64,000 bases of DNA from Macrophomina tecta (lineage: Eukaryota > Ascomycota > Dothideomycetes > Botryosphaeriales > Botryosphaeriaceae): contig JAKSGN010000035.1 in assembly GCA_024180945.1 (NCBI GenBank), positions 558,001 to 622,000 of the forward strand. The letters run 5' to 3'. Shown here in pieces: positions 45,410-56,904 of the stretch (positions are counted from its first letter, which is position 1; the number at the start of each line of letters is the position of its first letter). The notes under the pieces were generated by a model. That model had not been told where the DNA came from and searched no databases. It was given only the letters and a program-made list of their open reading frames with translations. Position numbers and translations under genes: made by a program.

Positions 45410-48349
45410 TCAAACAGTTTTGTTGAAGACGTCGTCTTCAGGCGCCACAGCTTCGCCCTCCGCATTCTCCCGGGTGTTGTCGATCTCTTCTTGCTTGGCC
45501 GCATCGGCGTTAGTTTCAGCCAAAATGGCATCCTCCTCCGGATCGCCGCCAGTGATGGTGTTGGTGGCCTCAACCTCCATAGCCTCCTCGAGTGGAACAC
45601 CGCCCTCACCATTCGCAGCCTCTTCAGCCACCATGTCCGTTGAAGACTCGCCGTTGGGCTTATTGAATGACTTCTTTGAGTGGTCAATGAGTTCGGAGTT
45701 GTCGTTGTAAAGACGTAAGAGCATAGCTCTATTGAGAGTTGGTCAGCTACGAAGTGCTCCTTTCCTGGTGTACACAACACAGGAACGGAAATAGTTTGCA
45801 CTTACTTTCGCTCTTCCTTTGGCAACATCAAGTTCAACGAAGAAATGCTCCTCCACAGAGGGAGAACCAAGCGATCCCTGTGGTGCTGTCAGTGACTAAT
45901 GTCCAAAATATGAGGTCAGCCACATACTTGAATCCGTCTTCATCATCACTTGTCTCCACACGAAGGACGCAGCAACCCATGCCGATATCCCTGACCCTCG
46001 GGCCAATCTCGCCGAGCTCCTTCCATCCCTCACCTGCGACCTTCGGGAACATTTCAATCAGAAGCTTATGCAAGGTTGACCGCTTGTAAAGGCGGACAAT
46101 CCTTTCCTCGCCGACCCAAGGCTCGACGATGGGAAGACCCTCAGACTGGATACGCCACCTGCAAATATCCTGACCCTGAGCATCCTGTTTCATAAACATT
46201 TTCACACCACAGTGAACAAACTTCATTCCCTTCCCCTCGTTGATTTGCAGGATATCTCGCGCAAGTGTCGAGGTGTAATAAATAGCCTTGGCGGGCTCAC
46301 CGGAAGCATTGCGAACCATAAATCTATCCCGAGGGAACCTCGATGCGATTTTGTAGAAGCTGAAGACCTCTTCCAAAGCCTCGTGTGCTGGGTCGAGGTA
46401 TTTAAATGGCTCTTCATGGGGCTGGTCCCGCCTCTTCCTCTCGGGCTTAGACAGGTCGGTGGTAGCTCCCTCAGCCTTGGGTTCCCTCACAGTCACTGCT
46501 GGAGGGACTTCATCATGCTCCGGCGCAGGTTCAACCTTGGTTCTCTTGGCAGCAGGATCCTCAGCTTCGGTATCGTCCAGGCTTCTCTTGACGGGAGATG
46601 GAGGAGGAAGGTTGTGTCGCACGGCAGCGGGATCATTCCCCTCGACCGGAGCAGATTCGGTGGTGCTTCCGGTATTTGTAACCTCGTCCAGAGACTTGAG
46701 GCCCTCCAACTTCTCACCATTCTCAGTCTTCTGCTCAATTTCGTTGACGAGGTTGGTAATCGGAGCCGGAGGAACAGCTTTGTTACCCGAAGCATTGGCC
46801 TGGTACTCAGGACGAGCCCTGATCTCCTCTTTCTTCTCAATAACCGTGATGAAGAATCCACCAGTATCCTGAAGATGAGGGTATACGCGGATGCAACGCT
46901 CGAGGGGAATCCTTTCTTCCTCGGTGTCGGGAGACTTCGGGGGAAACATGCCCTCCACGACCTTCTTCAGACCTTCCTCATCCGGCTCAGACTGCTTCGC
47001 AGCAACTTCGTCATAGGTGCTCCACATACGTCCCTTCTTATCCATTACCTTCCAAGTCGTAAGACCAGGTACCCTCTTCAGGCCGGGAAGTTCCTGACTG
47101 CAGTCCAAGATGTTGACCTTGGACATGCCGCCACAGCGGTCGATGGCGCTCGCAACGACAGCTTCGTTCTCGACGGGGTTGAGACTGCAGGTTGAGTAGA
47201 CAACCCTACCTCCGACCTTCAGCATCTGGAGCGCGCGGACCAGAATACGCTGCTGAGTGATGTACAATCCGAGGCCGTTTCCGGCAGTCCAATCCTTCCA
47301 AACACTCGGGTTCTTGCGGGCGGTACCATCTCCGGAACAGGGCACATCGGCTAGGATGCGGTCAAACTTCAAGTATTTGTTCAGTTGACCCTTCTCCGAG
47401 GGAATCCTGATCGAGGGGAAGAGCGTAGCATCATGGTTCGTGACGACCAAGTTGGGCGAGTTCAAGCGCTTAACTTGGTGGACCAGCATATGGGCGCGTC
47501 TGTTGTCGACGTCGTTGCAGATCAGAAGACCGGTAGCCCTGCCATCGTCAGAGTAGTCCTCCTCCTCCCCAGCTTGATCCTTCTCAGCTTCCACCTCTGC
47601 ACCGTCCGGGCTGATTTCGCGGCCAAGCTCAGGCGCAAGCTTGCGCAGAGTCTTGCGGATGCGCGCCTCCTCGCCAGAATGAATAGCCTCGCATAGCTGC
47701 GCAGACTTGCTACCAGGCGCAGCGCAAAGGTCCAGAACAGTATGCCAGGGCTTAATATCGATGAGCAACGGGGGAATCATGCTGACAACCTCCTGCCTGC
47801 TGATGTTGCCAACGGTAGTCTCGGAGACGAGGAACTTCTGGAAAGATGCGAACGGAGGGAATTTACGGATGACGTTCTTCGGGGTAGTCATTTGCCAGGC
47901 GAGCTTCTCGGGGAACCATTCGAGCTGGGTTGGGGGCTCGACAAGCTGACCGTCGAAGGTCACCTTGGTGATTTCAGGGATGTAATGGTCGACGAGGCGT
48001 TGCTGCACGGCAAGGGCATGGCTGGGCAAGTCAGAGAAATTTTCTAGGTCGTGGCGCTTCTGCGACGTACCCTTTGGAGCCAGTGAAGCGAAAGCTGTTG
48101 GGCAATTCCTTCTTCAAGGCGGACCAAAATTGCTCACGCTCCTCCTCAGGCACGATCGCCAGCTCATTGTAGTACTTCTCAAAATTGACGTTCTTCTTCT
48201 CGACTTCCTTCCAGTCGCCGCGAGAGCCGCCACCATAACCGCCGCGGTTGCTGTTACGGCCGCGACCGCGTCCACCCTGCTAAATGGTGAGCGCCGTAGC
48301 TTGAGAAGCTCTGGAACGGACTTACGCCTCTGCCTCCGCGCCTGCCCAT
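45410..48349 (-). CDS. NCL1: tRNA (cytosine-5) methyltransferase, Ncl1/Trm4 (NSUN2 family)
   Basis: Five exons: 48349-48326 (24 nt), 48279-48071, 48022-45928, 45876-45806 and 45728-45410; 905 residues, longer than yeast Trm4 (684) because of an acidic insert and tail. An RGG-like N-terminus (MGRRGGRGQGGRGRG) is followed by the Rossmann methyltransferase domain: WHTVLDLCAAPGSKSAQLCE (SAM site), RRAHMLVHQVKRL, FDRILADVPCSGDGTARKNP and VVYSTCSLNPVENEAVVAS, so both NSUN cysteines (PCS and TCS) are present. The C-terminal part includes MGCCVLRVETSDDEDGFKDR and LVLPLWRSISSLNLMLPKEE. It methylates C5 of cytosines in several tRNAs in the nucleus. It is divergent from an SDR gene, 627 bp between start codons. 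Confidence 0.95.
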
Positions 48350-48976
48350 TTTTGTAGTGTATGCGCGAAGCGAAGAAAGGTAGTTGATAAGTGGTGGTGC
48401 GTGCTTGGATTGGTCGCAGAGGCTCACATATTTCTTCCCGCGAAGGCGCGCCGCAGCGCCGGTCAAAAGTACAGCCGGGCCGGACGCTCGAGCTGCCCCA
48501 TCGAGAATTGCATGTGATGGCGATGCTGGTAATGATTTCTTGTACACTTTTCACTCAAACCGCTTTGATCATCAAAGAGTTGCACAGGTTGCCCTGAGTC
48601 TCAAATGATCTTACCTGAAACCGCACACTTCACCTCATGGAGCACCTGGAAAGCAGCGAGCTCGGCCCAACGTTCGACCGGCGGGCGAGAACGCGCGCTA
48701 AGAGATCGGCGCATGGATCCTCAAAGCGGTCTGGCGTCACCGGACTTAAAGCTGTGGAAGAGCAGAGAACTCTGGGCCAGGGACTGATTCTCCACACTCC
48801 GCTTGGCTCATCCACGCGGCTCAATTGACATCTGCAGGGTCGCTCACTCTGCTGACAGTGGCCAGGCTTCCCTTGTCGCCAATCATCTCTGTCTTCCTTT
48901 TTTAGAACTCGGCTCCGCCCCACGTTTCAATCAGTCTTCCATCCAATTAGCTCCTATCTTTTGCCTCGACGCAAAC
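48350..48976. promoter_or_regulatory. Shared promoter region of NCL1 and the SDR gene
   Basis: A divergent intergenic stretch of 627 bases holding two leaders; no TATA box is evident. Confidence 0.45.
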
Positions 48977-50340
48977 ATGTCCGGCTGGATTGAGCGGTTG
49001 AAGAACATCTTCATTCAGTCATTTTTCATTCCTGCACCTCCTCTAACTCCGGAGAACCTCGAGGACCAGACTGGAAGAGTATTGCCTCACGTTCACTTCC
49101 CTCTCCGAACCACGTTACTAAGCCTTCACAGGTCATCATTGTCACCGGTGGTTATGCAGGTGTCGGCTTTGAGGTCACCAAAGCACTATATGCCAAGAAT
49201 GCAACTGTCTACATCGCTGGCCGCAGCGTGAAGAAGGCTGCACTAGCCATTGCCGACATCGAGGATGAAGTTCCCCGCTCCGATGGACGTATGGAGTTCC
49301 TGAAGCTGGACCTCAGCGATCTGTCTTCCATTAAGAAAACCGCCGAGGAGTTCATGAAGCGTGAGCGTCGTCTTGACGTCCTTGTCAACAACGCTGGAGT
49401 CATGGTTCCTCCTGAGGGCAGTGTGACAGAGGAGGTGAGTGTGACCGCCATTCCTATCTGAAGAGCTCCGGTGCCTTGGGTTTTGTCGTCTTCCTCGTCC
49501 CGCATTGCTCCTTGATTTTTAGCTTTTCCCCCTATACAGCCAGTCCAAGTAAAAACGACGCCACCAACAGCGAACATGGCGGTAGAGATTAATTCGCCGT
49601 CCGGACGATTACTCCCAACCCACCCAACACATCTCTTCCCACCCATTTTACTCTACCGCTCATCACCCACCGCTCTCTACCCTCACCAACCCACCATCCC
49701 ACTAACCGCACCCCACCCCCTTTAGGGCTACGAACTCCAAATGGGCACCAACTGTCTGGGCCCCTACCTACTGACGCGCCTCCTCCTGCCGCTCCTCACC
49801 AAAACGGCCGCCATCTCCGCGCCCAACACCGTCCGGGTAACCTGGGCCGCATCCGTCGCCATCGACGTCGCGCCCGAGCACGGCATGGTGTGGAACGACA
49901 AGCTCAAGAAGCCTGTGATCCACAAGAACAACCCGAGCCTCAACTACACGCAATCCAAGGTTGGCAACGTCTTCCTGGCGTCCGAGTTCGCGCGGCGGCT
50001 GGGCCGCGAGACAGGTGTCGTGAGCGCGAGCTACAACCCGGGCAACCTGCGCACCGAGCTGCTGCGCCACTCCAACCCCATCGCGGCCTTCTTCCTGCAG
50101 GTCCTCATGTACCCGGCCAGGCTGGGCGCTTGCACCGAGCTGTTCGCGGGTTGGAGTCCCGCGATTGGCCAGCACAATGCCGGCTGCCTTGTCGTTCCGT
50201 GGGGACGCATTCACGAACCGCGTCACGGATTGCAGCAGGCGATACGGTTGAACTACGAGGGCGGGTACGGGATCGCGGAGCGCTTCTGGGACTGGTGTGA
50301 TCGTGAGACGAGCAGGTGGATGCAGTATGAGCAGGAGTAA
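48977..50340 (+). CDS. Short-chain dehydrogenase/reductase (retinol-dehydrogenase-like)
   Basis: Exons are 48977-49078, 49132-49434 and 49726-50340, giving 339 residues. SDR marks: VIIVTGGYAGVGFEVTKALY (cofactor motif at 39-46), YIAGRS, LDLSDLSSIKKTA, RLDVLVNNAGVMVPPEG, active-site Ser in VTWAASVAID (~178), catalytic YTQSK (Tyr ~209, Lys ~213) and VSASYNPGNLRTEL. It belongs with WW-oxidoreductase/retinol-dehydrogenase-like SDRs; fungal members act on various lipid or secondary-metabolite substrates. No membrane segment or tailoring cluster is seen nearby. The second intron (291 bp) is the longest placed in this window and is rich in C and T, with branch site ACTAAC at 49701. Confidence 0.9.
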
Positions 50341-50917
50341 AAACTGGGGCTACATGGTTTACTGTACGGCCGGAATGCTTAGGCAAAGCTGTAGCTTCTT
50401 CTTCACGTGTCAGGCGCTGGGGACCGCAGTATAAAAGAAGATATCATCATTCACAGCAGGGTTGACATTGACATGAGCGCGCCAGTGGCATACAGACGAT
50501 CCAGCAAGATGACTCGACTTCAGTTACCACTACCAAACCACAAAAATCCCACAACCACTAAACTACTTGCTTCTTTAACCCACTGGAATGCTGCACCTTT
50601 TGAAACAGAGAAGCCCGATAGGGAAAAAGAACTTAAACCGCTGTCATGATGGGATGAAATGGGAAGAAGAAACCGCTTTTCAGAAGTGCAATAATACAGT
50701 GTGTCCTGTATCGATCATACCACACTGAAGGATAGCCAAGGAAAGTGGTCACTGACGAGATGCCGTGTACTCATTACGAAGACCAAGAACAGTCCCTCAC
50801 GTCATCCGTCATCTCGTCCGTACAATTTCGTGTAAAGATGGACGCGTGCTGAGATGTCAGCGAGCACCGTCCATACGCTCCATAGTGCTTGCAATGGAGA
50901 GGGTTTTGATAGCTGCT
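50341..50917. other. Intergenic 3' region (SDR / reticulon)
   Basis: The two flanking genes converge. The stretch is AT-rich, with a short poly-CA-like part near 50530. No gene is seen. Confidence 0.45.
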
Positions 50918-52641
50918 CTACGCAGCCGGCTCAGGAACCTGAACCTTGGAGGCAATGTCGGACTCTTCAGCAGGCACCTCAGTCGGTTCAGAAATTTCAA
51001 CCTTAGGTGCCTCGCTAGGAGCTTCCGGGAAGTCGGTCTCCTGAACCGGAGCCTTCTCTTGAGTCATCTCAGGGGCGGCAGATGAGTGAGCAGCAGCAGA
51101 GGGAGCAGCCGGAGTAGTAGGCCGGCTCCTAGCGGGGAAAGCCTTGCTCTTGGCCTGTCCGATCATCTCCTGGGCCTTGCTACTGTATTCATCGGCATAG
51201 ACCTTGAGCTGCTTCTGAGCACGGGTGCTGTGCTGAGAAGCAAGTTCCTTGAACTGATTGGTCTGCTCGTTGAGGAGCTGCTCAGTGTGGCGGAGGTACT
51301 CATCGATCTCCTCCTTGTTCTGGATGTAGATCAGAGGACCCATGTAGACGACGATGGTAGCGATCAAGCTGAGACCCCAAAGAGGGAGCCACTTGATGAG
51401 GAAGTACGAAATGAACGAGGCGAGAAAGCACTATATCCAATGTCAGAACTTTCCCAAAGGTTCTGTCCTCTGCCGATGTGGGAAGTTTGGACTTACCGCA
51501 GAGCTGACGTAGATGTTCTCGACAAAGACCACGCGCTGGAACTCAATGACAAAGAAGTTGATGAGCTGCTCCAGGTCATCTGTCAAACGCTCCAGCGAAT
51601 CCTTGCGGATCATGTAGTACTTGCGTGGACGCATCTGCGTAGCGAGTCCATGGCCGAGCGTAGCCTTTCCAGCAACCTCGGCGAGCGCAGTGCCTGCCGT
51701 TATTGTGAGAAATCCACCCAACCAACGTATTGTCCAATTGTATACGTACAGCCCAGAGTGACCCAAAGGAGTTTGAAGATGTAGCGGACGATGTTCACGT
51801 AGCGTCCGGCGAAGATGAAGAGGACGGAACAGGCAAAGGAGATGCCGGTTGCACGGGGGTTCTTCCACTGCGACTTGTCAGAACTCATGGCGTCAATTCA
51901 ACGCGCTGAGACTTACGCTAAGAAGCCTGTAGAACATGGAGTGGTAGTCTGCGCTTCTGTCAACATGGCTCGAATGACGGGGTTTGCAATTGTGGCTGCC
52001 TACGGGTCAAGGGCTGGCCGGTAGCCGCGGGCTGGTTGGGCACACGACGAGCGTCAGCGAGATCGCGGAACTCGGACTGCGTCTTTGCAGTCTCCGACTT
52101 GACGCTTTGGCCGACGGGGCCTAAGAAATGTCAGTAAAATCAGGTCGCGATTTTTTCAGGGCTGGCGCAAAGCGGGATCCTGTCGCGTGGTTAGCCCACA
52201 ATGTCGCGCAAAATGTCAGGTCAGGGCGGAAGCACATACCCTACCGTTGACGGCCTGCTGGGCGAGGGAGGAGTTCTGAACGGATTCCATGGCGGATTGC
52301 GCAGCTGCGGGAGGAGAGTCAGACGAGGAGTTGGGGAGAGCGGTGGTGTGCGCGGAGGAGCAGATAAGGAAACTGTGGTTATGCACCGAGCGTTAGCTGC
52401 CGCTCCGGAAAGGCCGATGACCAGGGTCCAGAGCTGCCCATGACTAGGCAGAGCACGTACATACCTTACTGTTGACGATCGTGTCCTTGTAACTACTGCC
52501 GTTTGCCTCGAGAGCGGATCCAGACGTGGGCGCAGCGGCCGACTCGGAAGGCGCCTGCACGGAAGCTGAGGGATCGAGATTGACGTAGCTGCTGCGGTTG
52601 AGATCCGGCGTCGGGAGCTGGGGAGGAGCTTCGGTGGACAT
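50918..52641 (-). CDS. RTN1: Reticulon-like ER membrane-shaping protein
   Basis: Seven exons: 52641-52461, 52304-52245, 52120-52004, 51948-51917 (32 nt), 51867-51750, 51693-51497 and 51430-50918; 405 residues. The reticulon homology domain has two long hairpin hydrophobic stretches: ATGISFACSVLFIFAGRYVN continuing to FKLLWVTLGCTALAEVAGKA, and CFLASFISYFLIKWLPLWGL continuing to SLIATIVVYMGPLIYIQNKE. It is flanked by RDLADARRVPNQPAAT, HYHSMFYRLLSWKNPRATG and RPRKYYMIRKDSLERLTDDL. The C-terminus is a Pro/Glu/Ala-rich tail. Reticulons bend ER tubules and the edges of sheets. The first splice (donor GTACGT after AAG GTA T) was chosen because it alone keeps the frame, so exon 1 is the least certain. 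Confidence 0.85.
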
Positions 52642-53407
52642 TCTCTCGGCACAGCAGAGGGGATTGGGGTTGTAAGGGTGTGTTTGGATTGGACTGAGCT
52701 TGCGAGAGGGCAGGCTGGGCTTTTTGAGTGGGAGACAGCTTGCTGTGGCAGGCTCGTTGTTCAGCAGGTTTGCGGAACTGGTCGCGCGACAGCATGACGA
52801 AACACTAGGGCGCTAAAAAGCGAAAGCACCAGCGGCCTTTCTGGCCCTGCGGCCCTCCCGGAGCCCAGCTTCTCGCACACCTTGTCATTTCCTTTGTTTC
52901 AACTCCTCGCTGCAGCTGACTCTGTACGCGACCACCCTCGCGGTCTGCTGCCCCCTCCTCTCGGCCGCGCGCTGCTTCCGTCCCGATACATGTTCTCGGT
53001 CACTGCGCATTTCAGTAGCGTAATGTCCCGCATGTGATTGTCTAGCCACACGCCACCCTAGCGCTAAGGGACCCTAATCGTCCCGAAGGCCGTGACGGCA
53101 CCGTGATTTGCACAAGCATAATTGTCAGGCACAGGCACATCAAATTGCACGCTTGGGGAATATATTGATTCTGGTATTTGTTCTGCGTCATGGAAAGAAA
53201 GGAGAAAAAAAAAACTGCCTCTGTCGCTTGCTAATGGGTAGTGCAGAGGATTGCCTCTGACGAGATGGGAGGTGTTGCAACTAATACAGTTGTGGTAGGG
53301 GGCAGTCTTGTGCATGTGGCTGTCTAGGTCAGATGCAGCCCTAGCAGATCTGCTGTTGTCTTTTTCCGTCGCTCCACGAGAGGCTGGGACGTGAGTAGGG
53401 TGCATGC
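52642..53407. other. Intergenic region upstream of the reticulon gene
   Basis: About 770 bases with the reticulon promoter and the 3' end of the six-pass membrane protein gene. It includes an A-rich run at 53202-53215. No gene is supported. Confidence 0.45.
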
Positions 53408-54658
53408 TCAAACGTTGGCGGGTATGGTATGCTGCTGGACACGGAGGAGGACACCATCCACGGAATCCTTGCCAAAGAAGTAAACTTCGAGAGCAAGAAC
53501 ATGCACGAACAAGAACATCAGCACCGTGCTGATGGCGAAAATCTTCATGTAGAGCTTGACGACCCGGATGCGAGCCTCGCGGTTGAACGAACGCCACGCG
53601 TCCATGAAACCGATGGCGCCGGAGCCACCAAGGAGCTTGGGCACGACCTTTCCGCCGAAGGTGCGGTCAAAAGGAACGATAGTGTCCTCATCGTCAGGCA
53701 GCATCGAGGCCTCGACACGAACCAGCTGGGTGTGAGCAGGGAGGATGACGAAAACACCAGCCGCCGCCAGAAGGAGCAGAACGCCTACGCCACGAACAGC
53801 GAGCCATGCCATGCTCTGCGTCTTGTCCGAGTCACTAGCAGAAGCATCGAGTCCCAGAAGCGTGCCCATGCAAATAGCCATATAGAGGACCAAAAGCTGA
53901 ACACCCTCATAGACTAGGGCGGGGACGGCGAGAGCCTTGTAAGACGCGAAAGTAGCAGGAGCCCAGCGAGCCCTCCAGGACTTTCCGGGCAGGGCAATGG
54001 TGGCATGGGTCCAGATCATGTGCACCGGCGCGGCAAGCAAAGCAATCAGAAGGTTGCCAATGATAGGGGCACCGGGAAAGTTGGGGACGACAGCACCGAC
54101 GAACTGGGCCAAGGAACTGACGGAAAAGCCGTAAACCATGGCGTAGCCCATACCGCGCCAGCGTGCAGTCCATCCAGCCTGTGAGGTAATGTGCTTGATG
54201 GTGGTGCGAATCTTCGAGGTAATAGGCTTGGAGACGACGACGGTGAGCTTGGGGAGTGAGTTGCCGAGGAATGCTTGGGCTTCGGCCTCCTTATCGCTCA
54301 GCTTCACGTTGGCCTCCTCATCATCGTGCTCGGCGACGGTGACGGTAACGGAGGATGCAGGAGTCTCGATCAGAGCAAGGGTGGTGACGACATGGCGGAG
54401 CGTGTATTGAACCTAATTGAGTAAGCAGAGTCGCATCGGAGCCGAGGGGCGGGACAGTCTTACCAGGCCATAGAGGGCGACGAGGATGGCAATGCTGGAG
54501 AAGAAGATGATGACAAAGGCGAGGTCGATGTCCTTCTCGTCGCCGCCGGAAGCCTGACGCTTCTCAACGGACTTGGCGAGGTGCTTGTCAACAGCGCTGC
54601 CGACGACGGCAATACCGCGCTTCCACAGCGGGTCTAGGAGACGGTCGGAAAATCCCAT
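53408..54658 (-). CDS. Conserved six-pass membrane protein of unknown function
   Basis: Exons are 54658-54464 and 54412-53408 (51-bp intron), giving 399 residues. The start MGFSDRLLDPLWKRGIAVVG is followed by about six hydrophobic segments: DLAFVIIFFSSIAILVALYG, GYAMVYGFSVSSLAQFVGAV, IGNLLIALLAAPVHMIWTHA, VPALVYEGVQLLVLYMAICM, LAVRGVGVLLLLAAAGVFVI and FAISTVLMFLFVHVLALEVY. Between the first two lies a charged stretch (DDEEANVKLSDKEAEAQAF). I recall unnamed homologues in other Pezizomycotina, some labelled as ubiquitin-conjugating proteins without support; no UBC motif is present here. A transporter or organelle membrane role is possible but not shown. Confidence 0.8.
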
Positions 54659-56904
54659 GGGTGCGATCACAAAGGTGCAGTGCAGATGTGAAAGTGTGCG
54701 GTGGTGGGCGTTGTGTTGATGTGTCGAAAGTCGAAAGTAAGGAGCGGAAAGATAAAGGAATGGGGGCTCCAGGCAACAGTTGTGTAGTTGGTGGCGGAGT
54801 CGCAACGGACGAGGTGGTGGCTTGCCCCAGTGATCTCATACGGGGAGCAGGCCCGACCAAGCTAAATTTGGATCGCCAATCACCTCTAGCGCCTGCGGAA
54901 GCCAACAACGTGTCGTTGAAGAAATCCACCAACTGTGCACGGTATAACTGGCTGTTCTCAACCTGCCGCTGCTCTTTCTGTCCTCTGCATTTGAACGGTC
55001 CCAGTTTCATGTTCGTGCCGCCAAGGCCGCCCACCAGCACACCGCGCGGTTGATGATCATCATTATCGCAAACGAGTTCAGCCTTGCCAGAAGATTATGG
55101 ATCGGTTTCGGCGTGGCGCACTCTCACTGCCTACTTCAATTGAAAGATGAAAATCCTCCACCCATAAGATCAGCCGCAGCATCCGACGCTTCAGACTTAC
55201 GCAGGACGACTATTCCTCCGCCGCCCGTTTCGCATGATAACACTTGCCGAAGTAATCGAGCAGCGGATCCCCCTAACACGGCAAGGTCCAGTGCCACATT
55301 CACCCAAAGCTTGTGGAACAAGTGCATGTTCTCACATCTGATACCGCCTCGGCCTCATATCTGCTTGGCAGCCCATTGATGGCCGCCTGGCGTCAGTCTG
55401 ACTATGATTCGAGCTCGTAGATACGGCACTCGCAGTAAGCTACAGCCGAAGGTCGCTCGGGCAAAGTTCGAGCGGCGTATACAGATACAATATTTCAGCG
55501 GAGCTCAATCCGCGGGTGTCGCTCACAAAGAGCTGGGCCAAGAAAAGATTCTCGGGATCAAAAAGGCCTTTGCAAAAAAGATTTTGGAGGAATAGAGACT
55601 TCTTCTGCACTCATCCGCACGTCTTATGCTTACCGATCTGGCACTAGGAGTTTCTCGCCAGATCCTGATGGACCGTTGGGCATCCCCCAAAGGAAAAGTA
55701 AATATGTAAAGGAATAGCCCCTTGGGTGCGCCACTGTGACCCAATATGCCTATTTTCCTTCGAGGTAGTATATGTACCGTGACATGCTTCATTTGACTTA
55801 CCAGTGCCAGCTTAGCTAGATAAAGCCATCATTGTGCTTATGATGGTCTATTTAGCGTAATTTCCCACTACTCTTGGCCTTGTGCTTGCTGACGGGTCAG
55901 GAGAGCGGGGGTAACCTTTGCGGTCTGTCCCGAGTGATGCCGCCCAGTATCCGGCGGCTTCGTTGGATATTTGGGAAGTACCGTACGCGGCCCTGTTGGA
56001 TCGGTACTGGCTCACGCTGCATGCAGCAAGTTATCATTTGGGTTTCTGTGATTCCGGAACCACCTCCGTGGTACTCTTTTCCTGATGCAAGCGCACTGCA
56101 TCCATCTCACAGATTCCGCTGTGGACGAGACACAGCCGTTCTGGAGCTGCAGGTTCATGACGGAAAGAACGGGCACTAGGTGTCGCATGGCAGTTTGTAG
56201 ACCAGCTCGAGAGATGGCTTCTTGGCAGCGGGTGTGTCGGCATCAACTCCAACACGGAGACAGGGCTGGACGGACCCTTTGGCTTGCAATACGAGCGGGA
56301 ATTGGAGAGGCAGCTCGCGCTGTGTGGGACTGAAAGAGTGGAGACAAAGTCTTGGTACGGAGGAGATGTGGAGAGCTGGGCGATCCAATCAAAGGGCGGC
56401 GAGTCGCGTCTTTATGCAGCGTAGCTGGTTCAGGAAGTGCGCGATGGTTATACGGGGCGTGCTTGATGCGAGTTGGATGACGCAATGGGCGTGTGCTGCC
56501 AGAAGACAAACGGCGGAGGGGCGGCGGCAGGGGGGCGGGCAGGGCGAGGGCGGGCGGCGGCACTGCTGCAGGTGTCACATAGATTTGATCGACTGCAGCA
56601 ATCTGGATCGAGGAAGGGGAGTCGCAAAGCTGGCCTCATCAGAGTCGGTCCTGCTCGGAGCGGGCCTGGAGTGCGTAATCGCGCTGCACCAATCAGTCCC
56701 CGCGCGCTCCGTCGCCGCAGCTCCAGTCGCAGGTCCGCGGGCCTCGTCAGCCAAGGAGTAGTCAGTAACATCCGTCCACTTTCCTCGCCGACCACTCCCC
56801 TCCGCCCTATGGCCAGTGCCGCACGATTCGCATAGCTTCTCTATGCAGTCCGCCTTTCCTGCTGCGACCTCTCCTCCGCCGCCGTCCGGCTTGTCCTTCC
56901 TGCC
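54659..56904. other. Longest gene-free stretch (2.2 kb)
   Basis: This region lies between the start of the six-pass protein gene and the start of the LysM gene. It contains both promoters, a small inverted repeat (CCATCAT...ATGATGG near 55829-55849) and a G-rich block at 56518-56560. Many short frames exist on both strands, none with a recognisable domain. Confidence 0.4.
56518..56560 (+). promoter_or_regulatory. G-quadruplex-type G-run block upstream of the LysM gene
   Basis: Six runs of three to six G separated mostly by one to three bases (GGGGGG C GGG CA GGG CGA GGG C GGG), 345 bases before the LysM gene ATG. It meets the simple pattern for a G-quadruplex on the + strand; a function is not shown. 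Confidence 0.45.

Noticed and set aside
46212..47195. 327-codon + strand frame
   Set aside because: Antisense of the NCL1 methyltransferase exon with its intact catalytic motifs.
42795..50340. Idea of a secondary-metabolite cluster because two SDR genes occur near each other
   Set aside because: No PKS, NRPS, terpene synthase, P450, transporter or pathway regulator lies between or around them; NCL1 separates them.
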